From: Halobacillus mangrovi
Lineage (GTDB): Bacteria > Bacillota > Bacilli > Bacillales > Halobacillaceae
Length of the DNA: 64,000 nucleotides
NCBI RefSeq assembly: GCF_002097535.1
Contig: NZ_CP020772.1
Coordinates: forward strand, 2,666,001 to 2,730,000
Direction: 5' to 3'
A model generated the notes under the pieces. It was not told the DNA's origin. It saw only the letters and a program-made list of their open reading frames with translations, and did no database searches. A program made the translations under genes and the position numbers. How positions within the stretch are numbered: the first letter of the stretch is position 1; every line of letters begins with the position of its first letter. Shown one piece after another: positions 28,721 through 37,645 of this stretch.

Positions 28721-28924
28721 AGGAATTCCCCTCCCTTTTATTTCGTTTCCCGAAATGAATCCTACACAACATGAAGGAGAATTGCAAAGATAAAGTGTCC
28801 ATATTAAGATATTTTATTATTTCTTAACATTCAGATTCAGGTTTCTGGCATTAAGCTGTAGTGAGAAGGTCTTCAGTCCGTTAAAATAGAAGTAGATATA
28901 AAGCTTAATTTTGGAGGGGTTAAG

Positions 28925-29581
28925 ATGAAAAAGTGGGCATTCGTTTCCGATTTTGACGGTACGATCTCGAATAAAGATTTTTACTGGGTTGTCATTGAGA
29001 AGTATTATCCTGAAGGAGAAGAGCTTTTTAAAAAGTGGAAAGCAGGCCATATGAAAGATATCGACTTCCTGAGCACAGTCTTCTCTTCCATCGACCAGGA
29101 TGAAGAAAAAATTATTGATGATATTCTGAACATCCCGATTGACGATCACGTCCCTGCTTTTATAAGAAAAGTACAACAAAACGGTGCTGATGTTTACGTG
29201 CTAAGTGCAGGTACAGATTATTATATCTATCATATTTTGAAGAAGTACGGCGTTGAGGATGTAACGGTCCTATCCAATGAGGGGTACTATGAGAATAAGA
29301 ATATACATATGAACATAGATCCTGAGCACCGGCACTACTCTGAACGTTACGGCATCGACAAATCAAAGGTCATTCAGGAATTAAAAGAAACGTATGACAT
29401 CGTACACTTCGCAGGGGACAGCGAGCCGGATTCCCATCCAGCTGTTTATGCAGACCTCACTTTTGCTAAAGACGTGCTTCAGGATATTTTGAGAAAAAAA
29501 GACGTACCCTTTGTTCCTGTAAAGTCCTTTAAGGAAGTGGAAGAAAAATTAAAAGATGAAGGGTTTATCTCTCATGAGTAA
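28925..29581 (+). CDS. HAD-IB family phosphatase (MtnX-like)
   Basis: This 218-aa protein has HAD motif I SDFDGTIS (nucleophile Asp), motif II SAGTDYYI, and motif III/IV HFAGDSEPDSHPA with the family's acidic residues. It resembles MtnX-like HAD-IB phosphatases, but no methionine salvage genes are nearby. It overlaps the next gene, a glycerol-1-phosphate dehydrogenase homologue, by 8 bases. Its substrate may therefore be a product of that enzyme, such as glycerol 1-phosphate (inference). GGAGGGG precedes the ATG. Confidence 0.85.
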   Translation: MKKWAFVSDFDGTISNKDFYWVVIEKYYPEGEELFKKWKAGHMKDIDFLSTVFSSIDQDEEKIIDDILNIPIDDHVPAFIRKVQQNGADVYVLSAGTDYYIYHILKKYGVEDVTVLSNEGYYENKNIHMNIDPEHRHYSERYGIDKSKVIQELKETYDIVHFAGDSEPDSHPAVYADLTFAKDVLQDILRKKDVPFVPVKSFKEVEEKLKDEGFISHE

Positions 29582-30626
29582 TCCCATAACGAACATCCCC
29601 ATACCTGCTATTTTGGAAATCAAAAAAGGAGCGATTTACCATCTCGAATCACTGCTTAACAAACATGGATTTAAGAAAGTTCTCATTTTATTCGATGGTT
29701 TCACTTTCGATCAATTTGAGGAAAAAGTGCGGGGAGCGTTTTATACATTAGAACTTGAGACCGTTCTTATGAACGATCAGTTGGACATTAAGGAACTTAT
29801 TACGTACGCTTTTTCATTTCATCCATATGACGTAATAGTTGCCATTGGAGGTGGTTCCGTCATTGATTACGGGAAGTATATCAGTTTTTCCCGCGGCACT
29901 CCATTCATAAGTGTACCAACCTCAGCATCCAATGATGGCTTTGCGAGCAGCAACTGCTCATTGCTCATTGAAGGCAAAAAAACAACTGTCCCAGCCAAAG
30001 TTCCCTATGGTATCATTGCTGATTTGGATATTATCCATCATGCGCCAGATAAATTCATTTTGGCTGGCGTTGGCGACTTGATGTCAAATATAACTGCGCT
30101 TTATGACTGGGAGTTCGAGGAGTCTCAAGGCGTAGGATATGTGAACGCTTTCGCATCCATGCTCAGTAAAAAAGCCGTCAACAGCTTTATACGAACCCCG
30201 ATGCAGGACATCAAGAATCCTACGTTTTTAAAAGAGCTCGTCAGCTCCTTAACGATGGGAGGCGTTGCTACCGTCATCAGCGGAAACAGCGCACCGATCA
30301 GCGGATCGGAACATCTGATTTCACATGCCTTAGATAAATATGCAGAACATCCGCAAATGCACGGAATTCAAGTAGGCATCGCCACCTATATCATGGCGAA
30401 TGTCCATGAACACCGGGCAGAACGCATGCAAAAGATTTTTAGCCGAACAGGTTTTTTTGATTATGTAAAAACCCTGGAGATGAAAAAGCATGACTTCCAG
30501 CAAGCAATTGAAAAGAGTCCACTCATGAAGCCAAACCGCCATACGTTTCTGCATGAAGAAGAGTATCGAACAAAAGCGTTACGTTTTGTAGAAGAGGATG
30601 AAGTAATGAACGTCATCTTAAAGTAA
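29574..30626 (+). CDS. glycerol-1-phosphate dehydrogenase family (EgsA/AraM-like)
   Basis: This 350-aa member of the iron-containing alcohol dehydrogenase superfamily has the NAD-binding AIGGGSVIDYGKYIS and the G1PDH block SVPTSASNDGFASS. Metal ligands are visible as Asp in GVGDLMSNITALYDWE, His in GSEHLISHALDKY and His in QMHGIQVG. It is shorter than B. subtilis AraM (about 394 aa) and closer in length to archaeal G1P dehydrogenases. The predicted reaction is DHAP to sn-glycerol 1-phosphate. The start is ATG 29574, overlapping the phosphatase gene. Translational coupling implies a shared pathway. Confidence 0.85.
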   Translation: MSNPITNIPIPAILEIKKGAIYHLESLLNKHGFKKVLILFDGFTFDQFEEKVRGAFYTLELETVLMNDQLDIKELITYAFSFHPYDVIVAIGGGSVIDYGKYISFSRGTPFISVPTSASNDGFASSNCSLLIEGKKTTVPAKVPYGIIADLDIIHHAPDKFILAGVGDLMSNITALYDWEFEESQGVGYVNAFASMLSKKAVNSFIRTPMQDIKNPTFLKELVSSLTMGGVATVISGNSAPISGSEHLISHALDKYAEHPQMHGIQVGIATYIMANVHEHRAERMQKIFSRTGFFDYVKTLEMKKHDFQQAIEKSPLMKPNRHTFLHEEEYRTKALRFVEEDEVMNVILK

Positions 30627-30690
30627 TTGGTAAGGAACTCGATAGCGGGTTCCTTCTATGTTTTTTCGCACATTAAAGTATGAAGGAAAA

Positions 30691-31017
30691 TCAACCTCTG
30701 GGTCCCCATAACATGACTGCCACGCCAATAATGCAAATCCCCGCTCCAAGGATGTCGTAGAAATCCGGTGTTTTCCGATCTATCCCCCATCCCCATAACA
30801 CAGACAGCACGATGAACACCCCTCCATAGGCGGCATAAACTCTTCCGAATGATGGAAAAGACTGAAAGGTCGCGATCACTCCATAAAGGGCTAGAGATAA
30901 TCCACCAATAAGGCCGAAGTAAAATGGTTTTCCTTCTCTCAGCCATAACCAAATTAAATAGCCGCCTCCGATTTCAGCTACCCCTGCGAATAAAAACAGG
31001 AAAATAACGGTAAGCAA
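30691..31017 (-). CDS. YnfA family (UPF0060) membrane protein
   Basis: This 108-aa protein has four membrane helices and the family motifs [20 protein letters not shown] and [23 protein letters not shown] 31017 is the start, since AGGAGG lies 7 bases upstream and no ATG is available. Function is uncertain; the family is distantly related to small multidrug resistance-type folds. It is just downstream of cadA on the same strand, separated from it by a terminator. Confidence 0.9.
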   Translation of the reverse strand: MLTVIFLFLFAGVAEIGGGYLIWLWLREGKPFYFGLIGGLSLALYGVIATFQSFPSFGRVYAAYGGVFIVLSVLWGWGIDRKTPDFYDILGAGICIIGVAVMLWGPRG

Positions 31018-31063
31018 TAGACTTCCTCCTAATACGATCTATTTTTCACACAGCAACTATGTA

Positions 31064-31093
31064 AAAAATAGAGAGGGTACCCTCTCTATTTTT
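31064..31093 (-). terminator. terminator of cadA
   Basis: A perfect palindrome, AAAAATAGAGAGGG-TA-CCCTCTCTATTTTT in effect, overlaps the cadA stop codon. Confidence 0.9.
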
Positions 31094-33758
31094 GTCTTAA
31101 TAATCTCATGCTGTTTATAATTACGACAAGAGCTGCTCCCGTATCTGCCAAAACGGCCATCCATAACGTGAGTAAGCCAGGAAAAATCAATAGCAGGGCT
31201 GCGAATTTCGTAATGAGGGAGAACCAGACGTTCTGTTTAATGATGGCTAATGTTCTCCGGCTCAAGCGAACGGTATGAGGAAGTTTTTCCAAATTATCAG
31301 CCATCAGAACGATATCCGCTGTTTCCATTGCGGTATCCGTTCCTGCTCCTCCCATCGCGATCCCTAGATCAGCAGTAGCCAGTGCAGGTGCATCATTAAT
31401 TCCGTCTCCGACCATTGCTACACGTTTGCCTTCTGCTTGAAGCTCTTTAATGGCCTTGACCTTATCTTCGGGTAGAAGCTCAGAGAAATATCTGTCCACT
31501 CCAGCTGATGATGCTATTTTCTTCGCTGTTCCATCATTATCACCTGTAAGCATAACCAATTCATTTAAACCTGCCTGCTTTAAATGCTGGATCGATTGAA
31601 CCGTGATCTCACGGATCGTATCAGAAACTCCGATGATCCCTAACACTTTTTTACGGGTACCCACGAGGACGATGGAACCTCCGTCGTTTTGAATGGAATG
31701 AATTTCACCGTTGACCTTATCCAGGGCAATATTCATCTCCTTGAAAAGTTTAGGGTTGCCAGCGAAATATTCTACACCATCAATCACAGCTTTCGCACCC
31801 TTCCCTGCAATTGCTTCGTAGTCGGTTCCGTTCTGAGCTGAGATGTGTCTTTCTTCAGCGTAAGACGTAATCGCACTTGCGATTGGATGAGTCGAATGCT
31901 CTTCAATGGTACGGGCAATCGCTAATAGATCATCTCTATTATTATTTAAATCTATCAGCTGTGTCACTCTCGGTTTTCCTTCTGTCAGCGTACCCGTTTT
32001 ATCAAAAGCCATTGCCGTAATTGCTCCAGCTTTCTCTAAGAAAGTGCCCCCTTTGATGAGCACCCCGTTTTTCGCTGCATTTCCGATCGCCGAAACGATT
32101 GCTACTGGAGTAGAAATCACTAATGCGCAAGGACAAGCCACTACTAATAAGGCGAGCCCTTTATAAATCCAGTCTCCCCATGTTCCGAATCCTAATAGCG
32201 GAGGGAAGACCATAATAAGGAGAGCGAGAATGAAAACAATCGGCGTATAGACGCTTGCAAATCGATCGACGAATGCCTGAGTGGGGGCTTTCTTTGCCTG
32301 GGCCTCTTCTACAAGGTGAATAATATTTGCAATGGTCGTGTCTTCCACAAGCTTTGTGACCTTGACCTGTATAGAACCATGCTCATTAATGGTTCCAGCG
32401 AACACTTCATCTCCTTGTTTTTTGTCGACAGGCAGCGACTCTCCAGTGATCGGCGCCTGGTTTAAGCTGGAGGCACCAGAGATGATTTCACCGTCGAGCG
32501 GCACTTTTTCACCAGGCTTGATTAAAAGCACCTCTCCTATTGTAATCTCCTCTACAGATTTTTTAATCCATTCACTTCCAGATTTCACTGTAGCTTCTGA
32601 AGGAGTAAGATCGATTAAACTTCGAATCGAGTCTCTTGTACGTTCAATCGACCTATTTTGAAGCATGTTCCCAAGCGCAAACAACCAGACAACCATTGCA
32701 CCTTCAAACCACTCACCAATGAGGGCAGCTCCAAGAGCGGCAGAAGCCATTAGGACATTCATATCTAATGAACCACTCTTAATCGAGTAGAAGGCACTTT
32801 TCGCAGGCTTATATCCTCCGACAAGAATAGATACGGCATAAAACATTACAGATAACATCTCAGGAAGGGCTGTAAAAGAACTGATAAAACCAAGACCTAA
32901 AAAGCTTCCTGAGATCGTCGTTCTCAAGTCTTTTGGTTTCGATTTTACCGTCTCTTCTCTTTTCCCTTTTGAATCCACAGATGCTTTAAATCCGGATTTT
33001 TCTACCTCTTTCATAATAACGTCTGGAGACGCTGTATGTTGTATGTGTAATTTTCCGGTAGAAAAATTGACCCGCGCCTCTTTTACATCTGGATGCTGAC
33101 TGAGATGCTTTTCAATGGTTTGGGCACAAGAACCACAGTCCATCCCTTCAATCACATAAGTTTCAGCCTGATAATTAACTACCGGAGCGGCTATATCAAA
33201 TCCTATTTTACCAACCAGTTTTGGAACCTCATCGAGGACAGCTACACTGGACGCTTCTACCTTAAGCTTCCCTGTTCCATAATTAACTTCTGCTGATTGA
33301 ATGCTTTCATTCTTTCCAAGGCTTTTCTCAATCGTCGCTGCACAAGAAGGGCAATCCATCCCTTCAACTTTATAGGTGCGCAGAGCTAATGAAGGTGAGA
33401 TATTTTGTTTTGACTTCTCCTCGGCTCCTTGTTCACTTGAGCAGCAGCCAGAGTTATTTTTTTCTGAAGTGCTGCAGCATGTACTTTCCTTTTCTGAAAT
33501 GCTTGAGCTCAAGCGATCTCCATCTGAGGTACTGCAGCATGCATTCTCCTCTTCTATGGTACCGGAAATAGATTTTTTCTTCTCTGAAGTACCGCAGCAT
33601 GCACTATCCTTCTCTATAGTACTGGTATTTGGGCTATCTTTTTCAGTAGTTCCACAGCACGATGCATTTGTGTCAGGTTCAAGCATTGGTGTACTTGTAA
33701 TATCTGATGATTCACTTGAACAGCAGCTGTTTTTCGGATGTTCTTCGATGCGACTCAT
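31086..33758 (-). CDS. cadA: Cd/Zn/Co-exporting P-type ATPase with Cys-Cys repeat extension
   Basis: This 890-aa P1B-2 ATPase exports divalent soft metals. It has two N-terminal HMA domains (GMDCPSC at about 133-139 and GMDCGSC at about 205-211), the membrane motif CPC in VVACPCALVISTP, DKTGTLTEG and [17 protein letters not shown]. It is longer than usual CadA because residues 1-111 form a Ser/Thr/Glu-rich extension with six Cys-Cys pairs (12, 34, 54, 74, 94, 105), mostly at a 20-residue period. ATG 33758 is chosen, since GGAG lies 8 bases upstream. It is co-transcribed with cadC, 24 bases upstream. Confidence 0.94.
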   Translation of the reverse strand: MSRIEEHPKNSCCSSESSDITSTPMLEPDTNASCCGTTEKDSPNTSTIEKDSACCGTSEKKKSISGTIEEENACCSTSDGDRLSSSISEKESTCCSTSEKNNSGCCSSEQGAEEKSKQNISPSLALRTYKVEGMDCPSCAATIEKSLGKNESIQSAEVNYGTGKLKVEASSVAVLDEVPKLVGKIGFDIAAPVVNYQAETYVIEGMDCGSCAQTIEKHLSQHPDVKEARVNFSTGKLHIQHTASPDVIMKEVEKSGFKASVDSKGKREETVKSKPKDLRTTISGSFLGLGFISSFTALPEMLSVMFYAVSILVGGYKPAKSAFYSIKSGSLDMNVLMASAALGAALIGEWFEGAMVVWLFALGNMLQNRSIERTRDSIRSLIDLTPSEATVKSGSEWIKKSVEEITIGEVLLIKPGEKVPLDGEIISGASSLNQAPITGESLPVDKKQGDEVFAGTINEHGSIQVKVTKLVEDTTIANIIHLVEEAQAKKAPTQAFVDRFASVYTPIVFILALLIMVFPPLLGFGTWGDWIYKGLALLVVACPCALVISTPVAIVSAIGNAAKNGVLIKGGTFLEKAGAITAMAFDKTGTLTEGKPRVTQLIDLNNNRDDLLAIARTIEEHSTHPIASAITSYAEERHISAQNGTDYEAIAGKGAKAVIDGVEYFAGNPKLFKEMNIALDKVNGEIHSIQNDGGSIVLVGTRKKVLGIIGVSDTIREITVQSIQHLKQAGLNELVMLTGDNDGTAKKIASSAGVDRYFSELLPEDKVKAIKELQAEGKRVAMVGDGINDAPALATADLGIAMGGAGTDTAMETADIVLMADNLEKLPHTVRLSRRTLAIIKQNVWFSLITKFAALLLIFPGLLTLWMAVLADTGAALVVIINSMRLLRQK

Positions 33759-33782
33759 TTCCATCACTCCAATTATCTATCA

Positions 33783-34151
33783 TTATTCATTCGCGTGAGT
33801 CATAGCAATCTTCACAAGCTGGTGAATATGTTCATCCGCTAAATAATAAAAAACTAATTTTCCCTCTTTACGATATTTAGCTAATCCCATGTTTCTTAAT
33901 AAGCGCAAATGGTGTGAAGCGGCCGCATTGGTTGCACGGATAATGTTTGCAACATCACAGACACACAGTTCCTCTTCTAGCGTTAACGCGTAAGCGATTT
34001 TCAAGCGCGTAGAATCTGATAACGCTTTAAAGATCAACTCTACTCCCAGAACGTCATCCATTTTAGGCTGGACACGCTGGACTAGATCTTCATCGTAGCA
34101 AAATGTATCACATGTATCTTTGTTCGTGGTCTTTGTTACTTTTTCACTCAA
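33783..34151 (-). CDS. cadC: ArsR-family metal-sensing repressor (CadC-like)
   Basis: This 122-aa winged-helix repressor has the alpha-3N type metal site expected for CadC: an N-terminal DTCDTFC and the ELCVCDVA motif. The recognition helix is ATNAAASHHLRLLRNMGL. It releases the cad promoter upon Cd, Pb or Zn binding (known for the family). A 9-4-9 inverted repeat of the CadC-box type lies upstream. It is the first gene of cadC-cadA. Confidence 0.93.
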   Translation of the reverse strand: MSEKVTKTTNKDTCDTFCYDEDLVQRVQPKMDDVLGVELIFKALSDSTRLKIAYALTLEEELCVCDVANIIRATNAAASHHLRLLRNMGLAKYRKEGKLVFYYLADEHIHQLVKIAMTHANE

Positions 34152-34225
34152 TCTCTACACCCTCATTCTAATATTCGTTTGAACGTTTGTTTATAGTGTA
34201 TGTTTCTGATGGAATGAAGTCAATA

Positions 34226-34252
34226 CTTTTCATTCAAATAGACATTTGAATG
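34226..34252 (-). promoter_or_regulatory. cad operator and -35 region
   Basis: CATTCAAAT-AGAC-ATTTGAATG (34231-34252) is an inverted repeat of the CadC operator type. On the minus strand a -35 TTGACT follows within 7 bases, with a TACACT -10 candidate 17 bases later. A second partial site (ACGTTCAAACGAAT) lies near the expected transcription start. Confidence 0.65.
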
Positions 34253-34328
34253 AAAAAGAGACCTCCATTTAGAAGTCTCTTTTTCTGCTCTTATAAAAAA
34301 ACAACGGATCACAGGGATCCGTTGTTTT
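34253..34328 (-). terminator. two tandem hairpins after rpsN
   Basis: The first hairpin on the minus strand is AAAACAACGGATC/GATCCGTTGTTTT (34298-34328). The second is AAAAAGAGAC/GTCTCTTTTT with one mismatch (34253-34284). Both have U-runs and insulate the cad promoter from rpsN. Confidence 0.75.
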
Positions 34329-34367
34329 TAGATGATACCGATGCGACAGATTACTGCCCTCGCCTTC

Positions 34368-34637
34368 TTACCAGCTTGCTTTTTTAACGCCAGGCACTTG
34401 GCCTTTATGAGCGTACTCTCTAAAAGCAATGCGAGACATATTGAATTTTCTCATATATCCACGCGGACGGCCGGTAATTTCACAGCGTCCATTCAGACGA
34501 GTTGGTGAAGAGTCACGGGGAAGCTTTTTCAATGCTTCATAATCCCCTTTAGCCTTCAGCTCTTTACGAAGGTCTGCATATTTAGCGACCATTTCTTGTC
34601 GTTTCTTTTCTTTAACGACTTTTGACTTTCTAGCCAT
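34368..34637 (-). CDS. rpsN: 30S ribosomal protein S14, zinc-independent paralogue
   Basis: This 89-aa S14 has the conserved [20 protein letters not shown] and lacks the two CxxC pairs of the zinc-ribbon form, so it is the C-minus type (RpsN2/YhzA). In Bacillus this paralogue replaces the zinc form during zinc starvation and is under Zur control. Two Zur-like boxes lie upstream here. GAAGGAGG precedes the ATG. Confidence 0.95.
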   Translation of the reverse strand: MARKSKVVKEKKRQEMVAKYADLRKELKAKGDYEALKKLPRDSSPTRLNGRCEITGRPRGYMRKFNMSRIAFREYAHKGQVPGVKKASW

Positions 34638-34699
34638 ACAGAAAAAATCCTCCTTCTTATAAATTTTTTAATATGAAAAATGTCTATATTCGGCGTGCG

Positions 34700-34723
34700 T
34701 TAATAGTAATCGTTACTAATTAA
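34700..34723 (-). promoter_or_regulatory. Zur-like box 1
   Basis: TTAATAGTAATCG and TTACTAATTAA form a near-palindrome that resembles the Bacillus Zur consensus (AATCGTAAT-N-ATTACGATT). It lies about 65 bases upstream of rpsN, over a plausible -10 (TACTAT). Confidence 0.6.
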
Positions 34724-34739
34724 AAATGAACAAAAATAT

Positions 34740-34764
34740 ATCGCGGGGTTTTTGACCGCGCGAT
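34740..34764 (-). terminator. hairpin between the two Zur-like boxes
   Basis: On the minus strand, ATCGCG-C-GG pairs with CC-C-CGCGAT around a TCAAAAA loop and is followed by ATATTTTTG. It probably ends the upstream flavoprotein transcript. Confidence 0.55.
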
Positions 34765-34772
34765 AATCTATT

Positions 34773-34791
34773 AATAGTAATGATTACGATT
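34773..34791 (-). promoter_or_regulatory. Zur-like box 2
   Basis: AATAGTAATGATTACGATT matches the Bacillus Zur consensus at 17 of 18 paired positions. It lies between the flavoprotein stop codon and its terminator, upstream of box 1. Confidence 0.65.
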
Positions 34792-34833
34792 TATTCTATA
34801 CCAAAAGAATTGATTTGTAAAGCCTTTAGGATT

Positions 34834-35742
34834 TTACATGCTCGGCGTTCCCTGCAGTAGTCGTTTCTGTATCCAGATGGCAGCAATTGCTCCTTCCCCC
34901 ATAGCCGCTGTGACCAGTTCAGAGTGTGCCCCAATGTCTCCTGCTGCCCAAAGGTCAGGAACACTCGTCATTTTTGTACGAGAATCTATGATAAGATGGT
35001 GCTTTTCATTCATCTCTGCACCTATCCTACTTGCAAGCTCTGTCTGTACTTTATTTCCCCCAAACGCTAAGAATCCTTTTTCAACCTTTATGATCTTTCC
35101 ACTAGTTGTCTCCACACTCTCTATTGCACCGTTTTGGTGGTTCACTTTCTCAATGGTTTCATTTCGGATGGGAATGTTCCTATTCTCCAATTCCGTTCTT
35201 CTTCGCTCTGCGATATCCGCTCCATCATGATTAATGTAGGTAATATCTTCGCTCCAGTAGTGGATTGCCTCAGCCATAGCAGCTCCTGCATCTCCTGAGC
35301 CGATGACAATCGTCTTCTTATCCGTAATCTCATACCCATCACAATCTGGACAAATATAGAGGGATAGACCGAGACATTCCTTCAGCCCGGGAATTGCTGG
35401 TAAGTTGTCCTTCACTCCTGTAGCAAGAAGCACCGTTTTTGCCTTGAATAAGGTCCCCTTTTCTACAGAGACAGTGAACCCTTCAGATTCCTTATGTAGA
35501 CGAGTGACTTCATCATTTAAAAATTCGATCCCAAGGCCTTTTGCTTGTGTGACTCCAGCATCCCTTAGTTCTTGGCCGCTTACCCCATTCGGGAAGCCAA
35601 GGATATTATTGTACTTTCTGCACAAGGTGGATCGCCCTTCCCCAGCATCGATCGTCAATACTTTTCTATTGTATCGTCCCAACTGAATAGATGCCTGCAA
35701 CCCTCCAATACCGCCGCCGATGATGATACAATCATAGGTCAT
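34834..35742 (-). CDS. thioredoxin-reductase-like FAD/NAD(P) oxidoreductase
   Basis: This 302-aa protein has an N-terminal FAD motif IIGGGIGGLQASIQL, a redox CPDC in LYICPDCDGYE, an NAD(P)-binding VIGSGDAGAAM and the FAD-closing DLWAAGDIGAHSELV. This layout is thioredoxin reductase-like. Overall divergence from TrxB (for example DAGEGRSTLCRKYNN) suggests an alternative partner. It precedes rpsN on the same strand, with Zur-like boxes between them. Confidence 0.85.
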   Translation of the reverse strand: MTYDCIIIGGGIGGLQASIQLGRYNRKVLTIDAGEGRSTLCRKYNNILGFPNGVSGQELRDAGVTQAKGLGIEFLNDEVTRLHKESEGFTVSVEKGTLFKAKTVLLATGVKDNLPAIPGLKECLGLSLYICPDCDGYEITDKKTIVIGSGDAGAAMAEAIHYWSEDITYINHDGADIAERRRTELENRNIPIRNETIEKVNHQNGAIESVETTSGKIIKVEKGFLAFGGNKVQTELASRIGAEMNEKHHLIIDSRTKMTSVPDLWAAGDIGAHSELVTAAMGEGAIAAIWIQKRLLQGTPSM

Positions 35743-35850
35743 GAATAACGTCTCCTTTTCAAATCCCCTTTCGTTATTCTTCTACTCAATACTTCCCATT
35801 ATGTATGAGGTTTTGAATTCTACACTGTTAAAAGTGAGACAGTTATTCAA

Positions 35851-36264
35851 GGATATAGCAGGTCAGTAGAAGACTTATTTCGAGGTACTGTAAGCTTTCC
35901 GTTGCCATAAGTAGAATTTAGAGGTCCGAGAAATCACTCGCTTTCCGTGAGCATGTGCTGAGCCTCCTCGAGCTAAAGCTCTCCGGGGTCTCACCTATCA
36001 TGCTCTTCCCACAGGAGTCTCGCGATTTACCGGACCTCCTTCCTCCTGTTAAATGGAGCCGTTCATTACGCTACAGGTAGAGTGGATGGAAAACGGCGAG
36101 ACTCCCACGGGAGAAGGAGTTAGGCGAGACCCCACAGAGAGCGCAGCGAACGAGGAGGCTTGCCAGTTCTCCCGCAGGAAAGCGAGTTGTTTTCCAGCCA
36201 ACCTTATGCTTATTACGTAACGGTCCTGAGAATATCTCGAATTCAAGTCTTCAAAATAAAGAGG
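35851..36264 (-). repeat. composite foldback element, copy 3 (about 414 bp, inverted)
   Basis: The left end is GGATATAGCAGG...GAAGACTTATTTCGAG and the right end CTCGAATTCAAGTCTTC...AAAGAGG. Inside, a B-type module (about 35921-36038, ends GAGGTCCG/CGGACCTC) reads in reverse and an A-type module (about 36081-36202) reads forward. Relative to copies 1 and 2 this is the whole element in opposite orientation. The two outer ends are inverse copies of each other over about 15 bases. Confidence 0.75.
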
Positions 36265-36371
36265 CATATCATTAGAGGACAGAACGTTATTGAGGTATTT
36301 TCCACACGGCCGTTCATGATTGTTACTACAAAAAAGCTCATCCACAAAGATGCGGAGGAGCTTTGGCATGT

Positions 36372-36773
36372 TTAAGTTCCTTCAATGATATAAGATGTTA
36401 ACTCTTTAATTTTTGCCTGCTTCCCAGCACTTGTAAACGTATAAATATCGCAGAAGTGAAATTGTTTACCACTATTGAAGAAAAGAGTTCCGTCAGCTGC
36501 ACCTGTACGTCCGTGAGTGATGATATTTTTAATATGAATTTTTGAGATGGGGCTCCCTTCCATATGCTGTAGGGAATCAGAAAAAGCTTTTTTACCTTGG
36601 ATGACTTGATCTCCAACCATGTTCCATTGAATATCATCTGAGACGCAACTTATTATGAACGCAACTTCATTTTTTGCAAAAGCAATGTTGAACTCTTTGA
36701 TTAACTGTTTCTTTGGAGCATTTCCACAATCGTCATAGCAAATGATTTCTGGCTCTTTTCCTCGATTGTTCAC
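36372..36773 (-). CDS. NTF2-like (SnoaL-type) protein
   Basis: This 133-aa protein has NTF2-fold features: IKEFNIAFAKNEVAFIISCV, VSDDIQWNMVGDQVIQGKKAF, and a C-terminal beta-sheet HFCDIYTFTSAGKQAKIKEL. GTG 36773 follows AGGAGG. It starts 11 bases after the stop of an AraC-type gene, so the pair is an operon. No enzymatic function is assigned. Confidence 0.78.
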   Translation of the reverse strand: MNNRGKEPEIICYDDCGNAPKKQLIKEFNIAFAKNEVAFIISCVSDDIQWNMVGDQVIQGKKAFSDSLQHMEGSPISKIHIKNIITHGRTGAADGTLFFNSGKQFHFCDIYTFTSAGKQAKIKELTSYIIEGT

Positions 36774-36784
36774 ATTTCAGCCTC

Positions 36785-37645
36785 CTATTTAACTGGGATC
36801 CATATTTCTGAATAATAGTCTTCGCTGTAGGGATCTTCTTCCGAATATACTTCCAAATCGGGTGTTCCTGCATGTCTATACCCGCTGGAAGGAAACCACT
36901 CCGAATAAATCTGTTTCCATACCTTTTGAATTGCTTCTGGCATGGGACCGTGCACTTCAAATACGGCCCACTTGGAAGCAGGGAGGTCAAGTTTAGAAAA
37001 GCCTTCAGGTACATCTCCTTCATGGGCAGCAGCTATCCAGTAGTCAATATGATTGGCTTTTGTTTCACTTTTATCTACACAAACTCCTAGGACACCTTTG
37101 ATATCTCCATTATTTAATTCGTACAACTTTTGATCCGTTCCATTTTCATTCACCTTATCCCAAAGCTTTGGAATCACCCTGTGATTCTCTCCATTTACAC
37201 ATGAGACTTCCTGTTTTAACCCGACTACTTGGATCGGACCTTTTTCCTTCATTTCGTATTTCATCGGTTCTGCCCCTTTCACATTTACCTGGATCACCAG
37301 GCGGTTATAGGATTTCATCTTTCCCGTAAAGCTCTTCACTTCTCTTGGAGAGATGCCGTGTTGTTTTTTGAAGGCTTTAGAGAAAGACTCAGGAGTGTCA
37401 TAGCCATACTTGTAAGCCATATCGATCACCTTGACGTTTGAGGTTGAAAGCTCATGGGCAGCAAGGGTCAGTCTTCTTCTTCTGAGGTATTCGGCAACAG
37501 GAATGTCCGTTAACAATGTAAACATTCGCTGAAAGTGAAAAACGGACGTATGGGCCTGCTTGGCGATATCCTCAATGGAGATATTTTCAAGCAAATGTGC
37601 TTCCATATAATCAATTGACTTTTGCAATGATTGAACAAGCGTCAT
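36785..37645 (-). CDS. AraC regulator with GyrI-like effector domain
   Basis: This 286-aa protein has an N-terminal double HTH (ISIEDIAKQAHTSVFHFQRM and VIDMAYKYGYDTPESFSKAF) followed by a GyrI-like/AraC_E_bind domain (about 125-286; KGPIQVVGLKQEV, WAVFEVHGPMPEAIQKVW, DYYSEIWIPVK). This is the Rob/BltR-like class that binds small hydrophobic compounds. It probably controls the downstream NTF2-like gene. Confidence 0.9.
   Translation of the reverse strand: MTLVQSLQKSIDYMEAHLLENISIEDIAKQAHTSVFHFQRMFTLLTDIPVAEYLRRRRLTLAAHELSTSNVKVIDMAYKYGYDTPESFSKAFKKQHGISPREVKSFTGKMKSYNRLVIQVNVKGAEPMKYEMKEKGPIQVVGLKQEVSCVNGENHRVIPKLWDKVNENGTDQKLYELNNGDIKGVLGVCVDKSETKANHIDYWIAAAHEGDVPEGFSKLDLPASKWAVFEVHGPMPEAIQKVWKQIYSEWFPSSGYRHAGTPDLEVYSEEDPYSEDYYSEIWIPVK

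Noticed and set aside
34254..34284. Hairpin near the cad operator as an attenuator of cadC
   Set aside because: It lies upstream of the cad promoter in transcription order, so it can only end transcripts from rpsN.
36049..36369. 106-codon minus-strand frame across composite repeat copy 3
   Set aside because: Its product is a translation of the foldback module; no ribosome site.
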